Source: Blastomussa wellsi (lineage: Eukaryota > Cnidaria > Anthozoa > Scleractinia > Plerogyridae). Taken from it: a stretch of 64,000 bases of DNA. Shown here piece by piece: positions 1-9,906 of this stretch. Location of the stretch: positions 23,655,076-23,719,075 of the forward strand of contig OX393564.1 of assembly GCA_947652115.1 (NCBI GenBank), in the 5' to 3' direction. Position 1 is the stretch's first letter. Each line of letters opens with the position of its first letter. The notes under the pieces are model-generated. The model ran no database searches. It saw nothing but the letters and a program-made list of their open reading frames with translations, and was not told the DNA's origin. The position numbers were made by a program, and so were the translations under genes.

Positions 1-974
1 ACTTGTGGGTAAGTCTAAAACAAAGGAAACAACGGCTTTTCGATAAATGTGAAAATCACCTCGCCCAAAATTGCATGCTACAATAACCTGAAAACAACTC
101 ACATCTCTAAGCAGAAATTTCTAACGGGTAAGCGCGTGAAAGGTCGCGTGAGTTAACACGTGATTAATTCCAGCTTAGTTCCTGCATGATTGGCTGGGTA
201 AATGAACTTTCGTTCAGATTGGTTGCAGCTCAGTTTTGCACGTGATGCCTGAACTAATGGCTGGCAGCCGTTTCTACCAGTAACCAGATGCGACCAGACG
301 CGAGAGTCAAGAAACATGCAGCAAACATTTTCAACTGCAAATGCAAATTTCGTACCAAATGTGTAGTCGTCTTCGTTAAGTAACACACTGAAACAATGAA
401 CGAGAAAACCTGTCGGGTTTCCACAGCTCTTTAAAGTTATTGCAAACGTTTATGAGCATTTCTATAAGTATATAAAGAAGGAAAGAATTGTGAGTTTTCT
501 ATTAATTCCCGTTATGAAATCCACACTGCAAATAATTCTGTTTCAACAGACAGTCAACCACGACGCAAATAATCTTGTTTATTCATAAACGATTGTGTTT
601 ATTGTAATTCTCCGAAAAGTTGAAACCACAAAAGTGCAAACACTAGAACCGAAAATCGAAATCACCAAAAGCGACATTCGTTTTCTATAAAATTTTCGAG
701 ATCTGTTTAAAATTGGAATGAAATTTTGCGCCTCATTATTTTTAATCTCTGTTACTGATATAAAAAAAATTCATCAAAGCTTTTTATTCCCGAAAATTGA
801 TTTATATGTTGACTATTATTATTTTAAAATATTTAGAATAAAGCACAAGGCGGTAATAAAATGAAAAGAAGAAGAGAGAGAGAGAGAGCAACATGCGTCA
901 AGGAAGGTGATCTGAAGTTGAACATGTGTTTCCATCCGAGATTATTCTTTAAATGTGCGACACAACGATAAGAA
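1..974. other. Non-coding stretch, nothing recognised
   Basis: I see no conserved coding segment on either strand. The longest open frames, such as the one at 153-386 on the minus strand, have no recognisable domain. A short GA microsatellite lies near 870-888. If the intersectin gene continues beyond base 1, this is part of its intron. Confidence 0.5.
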
Positions 975-1410
975 ACGAAGCCCCCGGGGGGGGAGTACTC
1001 CCATATATAGGCTATATAGGTACGTGCCGCGGGATAGGGTATGGTTTTTCCGGGTTGTCGTTTCTTAGATAGGGTATCATTTTTGCTTCTTTTGGCATTC
1101 TTCAAGGTGTGATCCTTAGGTAGGGTACCTACATTGTATTATTTGGCTATTTTGCAATTTGTAGTGCGTAAAAACACGCTAAATGAAAAAGAAACGGTCT
1201 GTCAAGCTGAAACCGTTACGGAACGACAAATGGGTGACCCGTTTACACCTTTCTTAGTTTTTGTTTTTCCTTGAAAAGGGTAACATTTTTCGGGTTTGGT
1301 CCTTAAATAGGTTATAAAATTCCGTTTAATTTATCCTTAAATAGGGTTAGGGTTAAGAACCTTCGCGGCACACACCTGTCCAAAATTTAAGGGAGTACCC
1401 CCCTCCCCCC
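975..1410. mobile_element. MITE-like element, family A, copy 1
   Basis: The ends are imperfect inverted repeats: a C/G-run followed by GGGAGTACTCCC on the left, and GGGAGTACCCCC followed by a C-run on the right. The interior carries several degenerate copies of a TAGGGTAT-type motif and no coding frame. A second, diverged member with the same terminal architecture lies at 9055-9475. It looks like a non-autonomous DNA transposon, and its superfamily is not clear from sequence alone. Confidence 0.6.
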
Positions 1411-4002
1411 AATTTCCAAGCCTAAAAAAATCTCTCAAACTTTAAGTCAATACTTGATGGAAAAACAAAGATTTTAAACGAAAAATACGCTTAAGCTTTT
1501 TAGTTCAAAGAAATTTTTTTAATTTGCAAACTTACTATAATTGTGACTGAAAAGTTATTTAGATAATACAGAAAGGTGGTAGTAAAATTAAAAAGATTTC
1601 GTTACAAGACATTTCTTTAATTTAGAAGTGCGAGGTAGGGATTACAAATCAGAAAGAACCTGGATCGTCACTTACAAAGAGAGGAACGTCGGAAGTTTAA
1701 ATTAAGAAAACAAAATCTGGGAGAAAGACGACCGAATACAGAAAGGCAGAAGTGAAATTTACAAACGATTATCAGCTGCTGTCAACAGGAGTGTCACATT
1801 TTGAGACAGTGCGAATACTTTGAACCTTGAACAGTCTGAAAACCTCACTAAGTGCCGGAAGATCAGAGATTTTTAAATAAAGAAAACAAAAGCTGGCTAA
1901 ACAAACTATTGGAAATGTCTGGGTTTATGTCACAATGCTTCAAATCAACCCGACAGTGTTTATATATAATGCATTAAATGTGATGAAAAAAGTGAAATTA
2001 AATGTCTCCTCGCTGACAATCCCAATCTGATTAACGCAATAAATCATTCCATGATCCTTTGCTCGACATATTAATTCTCCTTAATTATTACCTTACAAAG
2101 TTTTGATTGTCACTGGGGAGAGTTTGTAATTTGATGACTTTTAGTTGGCCGGCGAGTTTCTTTATTTTCGGCTCCCGCCTAAAGTGTTTTTGCCCTTGGG
2201 TCTTAAAAAAAAGTATATTCAAGTATCTTGACAAACGTCGAAGCGATGCGCAAACATGGTATTTTATGCTAATTTACCGTTCAGTATGGATCATTCAGTT
2301 GCGGTTCACATTAGTGGTCAGATTATAAGAAACGCAACTGATAAAACACAACGCATTTTTTTTTTTCAGCCTTTCATTGAAAGATTGGAAGGTAAGTGAC
2401 TAAAGTCTCATGCCTTGGATCTGGGTTTCTTTAACGCAGACTAGACACCAACAATTAAACTTGCTTGAAATGTTCCCCGCATTGTACAGGAAGGTCACCT
2501 AAGGTGATGCCAAGAAATATTGAGATACTTTAAATCCTTGAAATCGAAGGAAATTCCAATTAAAGCAATATTTATAATAAACCACACCAGCAAGAGATAA
2601 TACTAAGCCCAAAAAAGGAAAAGGACGTTTAAAAGATGAACGATGAACTTCAGGTTTAACGTTGTAGGAGATACACCGGTCGGACGCAACTTCGCTCCTG
2701 TATATGTATCGTTTAAGGCAGAATATGGCGTAAATATATCTCACTGATGTATCCTCTTGCCGATTTACCCATGCATCTAATTTCAAATACCATCTTGTTT
2801 CTCTAGCCCAAGGCCTAACGCTTTTACGTTTAACCAATTCAATTCCGGCGACTGCACTGTGCCTAAAATTTATTGTCTGTAAATACATTGACCGACGCCT
2901 TTAGTAAAAAAAAATAATAGTTTCGCCTAATAAATATATCTGCTGCTATTATTAAAAGCGTCGTGCATTTTCGCATTCTAAACCTAGCATCTAGTATTTC
3001 AAATGGCTTCGATCGGTGATCAATGAAATTTGTATAATCATAATGTTACAAAACCTTTGTAAAAGAAGAAAGAATTGCTCTATGAAGGTTAAGGAAAACT
3101 TCAGTGGTATCCTAAGAAGTAACCAATAGCTTTTCATCTTTCAAAGGCTACTACATCAATCACCTGTCAGTCATGTGGGCTTAACTGGGCTTTTAATTGC
3201 ACTTTTGTTTTCATAATTTACACTTACTCTTCTGAAAATGACCTCTTTGTTTTTAGTAACCAGAAAGTAATATTGCTCCCAACTGAGCGGAAAACTATGT
3301 TTTTGGCCCCTGAAAAAGGGAAGAAAAATTTCCTTGCAGCAGTTTTTTATTTTAATATTTCTTTACTGACATTTCCAAAACTGGGTCGACCGGGCTCGAA
3401 AACAGCTGCTGGAAATCTAAACAAAAACTCTTTCTTCGGGAAAAAACTAAATGCAAAACACTTTGCCAAAACATCGCGTCTTCCTAGTAAAAGGCGGACG
3501 TACTTTGCATATAATTTATCCGGTTACTCAGCAATTTCTATTCTATTTAATTGCTTTTGGTTTTTACACTATATATAAACGTTGATGTTGTCGCTTTTGG
3601 CAGGTCACTCGAATTAGCATCGGCAGAGTGAACATCTCTTTGGAAATCCTGTTAATAAAGAGTTGAATATCATTCATACCAAAGCTTTAACTCACTGGAT
3701 GAAAGAGAGGAGGTAAAAACAGAGAGACGGGAAGAAAAAATCATAGAAGTGCCAATGCAAAAGCTCTGCTCGCCTGATTTCATGACTGAGATATGAGAGA
3801 CTGTTGGGATTAGGTGTAATCAAAAAAGTTTCAACCAAATACGCGATTGAACCAACACGTTGACTCGAAAGGAATCGACACTGCGAAATACTGCAACGAA
3901 CAACCAAGACTTCAAAACTACAGACACACTGCGAAACTAATATTTGAAAATATAAAGAAAACGGGATCTTAAGTTACTTCAAACTAAACTCAACGCTTTA
4001 CA
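1411..4002. other. Non-coding stretch upstream of the GPCR
   Basis: I see only AT-rich sequence here. Open frames at 2499-2888 (minus) and 3273-3578 (plus) have no recognisable domain and no splice context that I can support. The last few hundred bases must hold the 5' UTR and promoter of the GPCR. I could not identify a convincing TATA box or initiator. Confidence 0.4.
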
Positions 4003-4884
4003 ATGCGGGCGTCCACAGATGACGTCATTCTTATTACAGCGTACACTATCGTGATCCTAGTTGGTATCTGTGGCAACTCACTAGTTATAGAAGTTGTGCG
4101 AAAAAGGCGATCAATGCACTCGACCATGAATTTCTTGCTCGTGAATCTCGCCATTGCGGACCTATTAACTCTTCTGTGGTGTTTGCCAGGGACAATCCTT
4201 TCCTACACGGCACAGCCGAGCGGGTGGTTAGGCCATTTCCTTTGTAAATTCATCACCACGCATAGCATTGCAGGAATCTGCATGATCGTGTCTGGACTTA
4301 CGTTGACGCTAATCTCTGTGGAGAGGTACAAAGCGCTTGTCACCCCCATGGAAACGCGTTTTCGGCTAAGCAAAGAAAATGTCGTTTACGCTATTGTGAC
4401 CATCTGGGTCTTCGCCACCGTGTTCGTATGTCCACTGTTCATCTTTGGGGCGTACAACGAGATAACGCAACAGTGTGTGACGCTATGGCCTGCATCTACA
4501 GCGAGCGTGTACTGGATAGTACTCGCCTTGATAGTAATAACCGCGTTTCTTACGATGTTCCTTTGCTATTTCAGCATAATCAAAGGATTGTATTTAACGA
4601 AAACCATATGCTCCTCTGACGCGAACGGCGGAGGAAAAAACGATGCAATGTTCAAACGAAAAATCGTCAAGATGTTGTTGATTGTAACAGTCGTATTTAT
4701 GCTCTGCTTCTTTCCTTACTCAATCGCCACCGCAACAGACATACCGCAGAGCAGTACGTTTTACAAGATCTCGTATTTTCTGGTATATTGTAGCTCCAGT
4801 TTAAATCCTATCACCTACGCATTTGGAAGCACAAACTATCGAGTCGCGTTTAAAGACGTTTTGAAGAAGTTTCGGCTTTGTTAA
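4003..4884 (+). CDS. Class A (rhodopsin-family) GPCR, peptide-receptor-like
   Basis: This intact single-exon receptor of 293 residues should span the plasma membrane seven times and signal through G proteins. N25 in TM1, D53 in TM2 (LAIAD), the ERY form of the DRY motif at 107-109, CFFP in TM6 (235-238) and NPITY in TM7 (268-272) are all visible. C81 at the top of TM3 and C158 in the second extracellular loop can form the usual disulfide. The N-terminus is very short (TM1 begins near residue 9) with no N-glycosylation sequon. The C-tail is also short and ends in a cysteine that could be palmitoylated. An in-frame TAA at 3985-3987 precedes the first ATG, which fixes the start. The overall look resembles the neuropeptide/galanin-type receptors that are expanded in cnidarians. 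The ligand cannot be read from the sequence. It lies on the strand opposite to intersectin, probably inside that gene's intron. Confidence 0.9.
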   Translation: MRASTDDVILITAYTIVILVGICGNSLVIEVVRKRRSMHSTMNFLLVNLAIADLLTLLWCLPGTILSYTAQPSGWLGHFLCKFITTHSIAGICMIVSGLTLTLISVERYKALVTPMETRFRLSKENVVYAIVTIWVFATVFVCPLFIFGAYNEITQQCVTLWPASTASVYWIVLALIVITAFLTMFLCYFSIIKGLYLTKTICSSDANGGGKNDAMFKRKIVKMLLIVTVVFMLCFFPYSIATATDIPQSSTFYKISYFLVYCSSSLNPITYAFGSTNYRVAFKDVLKKFRLC

Positions 4885-5655
4885 TTTTATTTTTGAGGCC
4901 TAACTGAAGTCTGAAAACGATATTTTGTGCGATGGGAACGGTTGCTGTGAGAAAAAACATGGGCTGCTTTAGTTTATACATCGTTAGGCACGATTTGCAC
5001 CAACGTCACATGTAAGAATATTGTGCTCCGATATGCAGTACTTGTCTGGTGACTACAACAATTGCATCGAATCTTGCCACTTGCCCAAGACCTTCTAATC
5101 ACAAACTTTCAGCGTTGCGAACATTTTTAGATATTTCAAAAAGCCCTCAGTTTTACTATATTTCAAGGTTTAGTCCATAGCATATCGTATTTTTAAATCT
5201 ATTAGATAAACTTCATTTTTTTTCCTGCGTCATAAAATTTTTATTTTCATCGATGTTTTCGTCTACAGGAAATCTATAATTTTCTTTAATGAGGACTTTT
5301 TCGGTTTTTAAGAAAATTAAATTAGGGTTTTGAAACGACTAACTAAACAAGAAACAAACGAAAAAAGCAGTCGACTTCGTTTAAGATTCTGTTTGGTAGC
5401 GGAAGGGGATCTAATTGTTTATTATTTGATGAAATCAAAAACCGTATTATCGTAAATGTACTTTTAAACATTACATCTTCCTGTTCATAAAATATCTACA
5501 AAACAAAACAAATGGTGGAAAACCTTTTAGGAATATCCGTCTTTTACTAATTAGAATTAGAATTTCAATGTGAATGAATTATGAAACTCGTAGAACGAGG
5601 CAGTAGTAAAATCGACTGCCAATGAAGTTAATTTGGTTTTATCAACTGGGTTGAT

Positions 5656-5713
5656 AATGTGAATTGGCCACCGTAAAGGCAGTAGAATCTCTTTACGGTG
5701 GCCAATTCACATT
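5656..5713. repeat. Short foldback related to Penelope-type terminal repeat
   Basis: Two 23-bp arms, beginning AATGTGAATTGGCC and ending GGCCAATTCACATT, flank a 12-bp centre. The left flank also carries the TTTTATCAACTGGGTTGAT segment found at 9921-9945 and 54170-54190. This is a shortened, rearranged copy of the terminal repeat described at 9858-10103. Confidence 0.7.
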
Positions 5714-6493
5714 AACCGTGCACAACTAGTTTTAATGTTAAAAACTCTGTGGTCAAATAAAATAAACCTAAATAATGATATAAGCCACTATGCAATACGC
5801 GATTGTCCACTCATTGCGCGTGACAATACAATAGGAATATGGAATACAAAGGAACACGTTAATAGAGTAGGAAGCATTTTCATTAAGGCTTTTGTTTCTC
5901 GCTTTGAGATTTTTATTCGTCGATTATCACTTCATGGATTTTAATAGCATTCACATCACGTTCGCCAAGCTAACAAAAAGCTAGAAAATATCCTTTGAGA
6001 GGGCAACGTTGTCGTAGCTTTCAAGCTACCCGGTAAATGGCATGAAAGCGAGGCATTTGGGCGCAAGTGAGGCGATTTGGATTGAAGAAAATATGTAAGA
6101 GACATTTGGGGCGAGGAAATCTTATGCAAACGAGAAAACATTCACTATGAATCAAATGTCATTTCACAAAAAGTTTGCCGTCTTATCCCCCCCCCCTACG
6201 TTAAAAAAGACGGCTGGTCGCGGATTATTTAACAAGTAATCAACTGCATCTGTTATCGTCGGTAGCATGGCTCACCCAATACAAAGATGGCCGCCACTCA
6301 CCAGTCAGGTGCATCCTTTGCAAATCTACCACCTAGGCCGAACGATATACTCGCCAAGAAACTATTCACACTCCATGTTTGTTCTCTTAATAAGCTCCGC
6401 TGTAGACTCACAAACTCGTTTCCCGTGTGATAACATGACCATTCAGTGAAGTCGTTATCTGGATCATGTGTATTTTTACAAGCCAGGACTGGC

Positions 6494-6735
6494 GACATAT
6501 TTTCCCGCCCTTGTCGTCGGTTTCAAGTTATCCCGCGCTTATAAACGGTTATGTGATTTCTCGCGCTTAGCACCGATTTGATGTTTTCGCGCGCGCAGCA
6601 ACGGCTACATGTTTTCCCGCCCTTGTCATCGGTTTCTTATAAAATAAAAGGTTACGTGATGTCCCGCGCTGAGCACCGATTGTATGTTTTCGCGCGCTTA
6701 GCACAGGTTACAATGTTTTCCGCGCTTGGTACTAG
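6494..6735. repeat. GC-rich degenerate tandem repeat
   Basis: About two copies of a roughly 110-bp unit are visible, each made of smaller motifs such as TTTTCCCGCCCTTGTC, CGCGCTTAGCACCG and TTTTCGCGCGC. Related sequence (TTTCCCGCGCC... then GAGTTCTGATTGATT) recurs at about 11408-11460, so this is a dispersed family. No coding potential is seen. Confidence 0.6.
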
Positions 6736-7103
6736 TTTCGTATATTTCTGTTACGAGTTCTGATTGATTGATTACAGCTGCTAGCAAACTGGTCTACAAG
6801 TGAAAGTCCATGATGTTTTTTACTCGGGCTTTCCAAAGGAAACACCCGAATTGTAATTCCGGCTTTGTTATTTGTTATGTTCTACTGCAAATCGCAGTCA
6901 AGTCCTTAACACGCATGCGTGACGTTACGTGCATACGAGGGAGCGAGCAAATTACCAATTATCATTGTTGCGTCATGCCATCAGCACGCGAAAGAGTTGA
7001 CTTGTTAAAAAACACTGGCATTCCAGTAAGGAATGAGGCGGTAACGACATGAACAAAAAGTGTTAAGTTTACGCAGACATGCGCCTTGTTATTAAACACT
7101 CAC

Positions 7104-7187
7104 CATTTGGATCAGAAGCAATCAAGTCAACGCCCTCAATCATTGTGACTTTGAGTTTCCCAATGCCATTGGTGTGGAAAGAACGCG
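7104..7187 (-). CDS. ITSN1: Intersectin exon 37: start of C2 domain
   Basis: The exon encodes [16 protein letters not shown] followed by IASDPNG. This is the first beta strand and first calcium/lipid loop of a C2 domain, and it aligns with the GIGRLMV segment of vertebrate intersectin. It ends in phase 1 at a GTGAGT donor. No following exon was found down to base 1, so the remaining C2 strands are outside the window or in an exon too diverged for me to see. Confidence 0.85.
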
Positions 7188-9861
7188 CTGATGAGAACGA
7201 AATACGAAGTCAATAAAACTAAGAACGTATAGAAGTTCAAATTTGTCCAAAGGTAAGGTAGGGTAACATTTTATTCAACCTTTCCCCGTCAATTAAATGT
7301 GGACGAAGGAACCGCATGGCTCATTTATAGTGTTGGCACATAACTGCAGTCCCCGTAGTATGAAGTGGCCAACACAGGACCCTTCGAACAATTTATTCAC
7401 GATTTCCCCAACAGCAATTTTCACTAGAAAAATTGACGGTCGGTATGGAAGACGATCACGGTCCGTAAAGGCGATTACTGGTCCGTGCAACATCGATCAT
7501 TGTACATCGAAGTTACGAGTCGAATCAGTGCGGGTGCTTTAGACATGGGCGATAAACTGTTACCACAACGTTCACCAAAAGGAAAAACCAAAACAAAACA
7601 AACAAACAAACAAACAAACAGGGAAACTACATCTGCAAACTGACCTCTGTGGGCCTTCTGTCTTAATTCACGCTCTGTTTCAATGTAGGTCTGTGAAGCT
7701 TTCTCGATCAACTCCATCCATCGATTCCTATGAAATAAACAATAAACAAAGATAGCTGATTATGAAAGCGATATTTATCTTTTTAAGAAAAAAAAAAACA
7801 TGCAACAGCAACGACATCATTGCAATAGTTTAACATTGCTTTGAAATCTATTAATGAAAACACGGCCACTAATGGCTACCTTTCAGATTTCGATTCCGCT
7901 CGGAAGGAGTAAATTTGTTCGATGTGCGATAAATGGAAGACGTATTCGTCAGCTGAAATTAATGAAAAGACACAGATAATCAGAAAAGCACACCACTTCT
8001 CAATTGAAAAGAATGACCGAGAGCTAAGTCTCCCGAAAGAACAAGAAAGGTTGTTCGAGAATTGACGGAGCCCGAAAACAGTTGCTAGGCAACATGACGT
8101 CAAACTGGCGTCAAGCATGACCCTGTGACGTCAAACTGACGTGAAACTGTTGATATGTTTAAGGTTGCTCGCACAATTTTGCAATTGGTTTCTAACACTG
8201 GAAATTACTAGCAAGAGTATCAGTAGTAAGGAAGTATAGTTGAGGATGTCAAGAAAAACCCCGTCTAGGTACAAACCAGACGTACTATTGACTTCCTGAT
8301 TTTTCTTGACGATGACTTCATTAAGAATGACAGGCTGAAAAAAAGTGAAAACACAAATAATTCCTGACAGCAAATAAACAACAATCCGGTGGGACATAAA
8401 GATGATCTCGGCATGGTAAAAGGTACGAAGTACAAAAAAATCCAATTTGATTTAAGTCGGGACAAAAAAGTGAATCCGCGAGACGAGTTTCAGACTCGCG
8501 CGCGATGAAGGAATCCTGCCTTCGAGACGCGAGTCTAAGTGCGAAACTATTTGCATGAGAATGAAGATGCAGGTACAACACATTTCCAGGATGTGCAGAT
8601 GTATGTAAATATCGTTTTAAAAGTGTCCTACCTTTCTGTAAATGTCGTAGATGGCATCTTGTTCGTTGGACTCAAATCCAATCTTTTTAGACAGACTGCC
8701 GGTAATGGAGCTTCGCGGTCGCGTTAACATCAGGAAATCGTTGAACAGGAAAGCTTTTAGCTCCTTACCACTCTTGACCTGAAATAAGTATATAAAGAAT
8801 TTCAATTACACAGGGTTAGACAAGAGACATGTCTTCCATTGCGTGGTCACAATAATCGATAATCAACAATCCCGCTGCGTTCGTTCCTAGAGCCCTCACT
8901 CCTCCCTCTTGCTGACCTATTGAAAAGGAGATTATCGGTACGAGATTGGTGTGAAATATGACAAGCATAAGAAACGAGGAATAATTTTGAAAAGTCGAAC
9001 TAGTACCCAATCTGACAATAACAATAGCACGAGTTTCCGCAACATACGTTATGCCCCCCCCCCCGGGAGGGGGTATACTTGACCCATGTTTGGGTATAGG
9101 GGTGCCGCTGGAGGTCCGAAACCCTGACCCTGTTTATGACCAAAATAACCTCAAACATATACCCTGTTTAGGACCAAGGAAAACCTTTTTTATACTTTTG
9201 CGCTAATATCTAGTCGTGAAAATGATTGAATGTTGACTGATGACCGGCTAAATATATAATGATGAAAGTTTCTGATTTGGGACATGCTTAAAACTCGACG
9301 AAAGTCTTGAAGCCATACCCTGTACAGGACGACTCGTTAATATCCATACCCTGTTTAGGACAGACTCGCTTGAATTATATACCCTGTTCAGGACTGAGGG
9401 GTCAAAAACCATACCCTCTCCAGTGGCACGTCCCTGTATAGCCCATATAAGGGAGTACCCCCTCCCCGCGGGGTTATGCGCACCTCCTGTGCGGTTTAAC
9501 ATGAACAGAAACGACAAATGCTCGGTCCATAACTTAATTTACGACACTCACAAGCGGGTAATAAAAGAAGTATTTTTACACATGGGAGGTAGTAACAAAG
9601 GCCGTCTCCGATCAGTGCTTAGGTGGAAGATTCGCTGACTGATGGTCTTCCTTATTCTTGCTACCTGTGTGCTTAATATTGTATTGAAATGGAAAGGAGA
9701 AATTCGCTGTAGATCACAAAGGGTTTTACCTTCCAAAGTGTTCCGGAGTGTAAGAGTTTCCGCGGTCCTAGGCAGTTTGTTGTTGAGTTAAAAAACAACC
9801 GCTGTCAAACAAGAAAAAAAAACACATTAATGGATGGGGACAAACTGGGTTTTTAGTGCAG

Positions 9862-9906
<45 letters not shown>

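Larger units (their letters stand above)
4885..7103. other. Non-coding, repeat-bearing stretch between the GPCR and the last visible intersectin exon
   Basis: It holds a short foldback at 5656-5713 and a GC-rich degenerate tandem region at 6494-6735. I searched the minus strand here for the missing second half of the intersectin C2 domain and did not find it. The 60-80 residue open frames have no recognisable domain. Confidence 0.45.

Noticed and set aside
153..386. Candidate for the missing C2 exon of intersectin
   Set aside because: The translated residues show none of the C2 beta-strand pattern and lack a usable phase-1 acceptor.
1320..1350. Telomere-like TTAGGG/TAGGGTTAGGG stretch
   Set aside because: Only two units occur, inside a MITE with many TAGGGTAT motifs, so it is a by-product of that repeat.
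2499..2888. 129-codon minus-strand frame
   Set aside because: I found no recognisable domain, no signal peptide pattern and no splice context. It does not match the missing C2 residues of intersectin.
7293..7542. Overlapping 66- and 81-codon frames on both strands
   Set aside because: They fall between intersectin exons 36 and 37, match no family, and do not keep the gene's phase.
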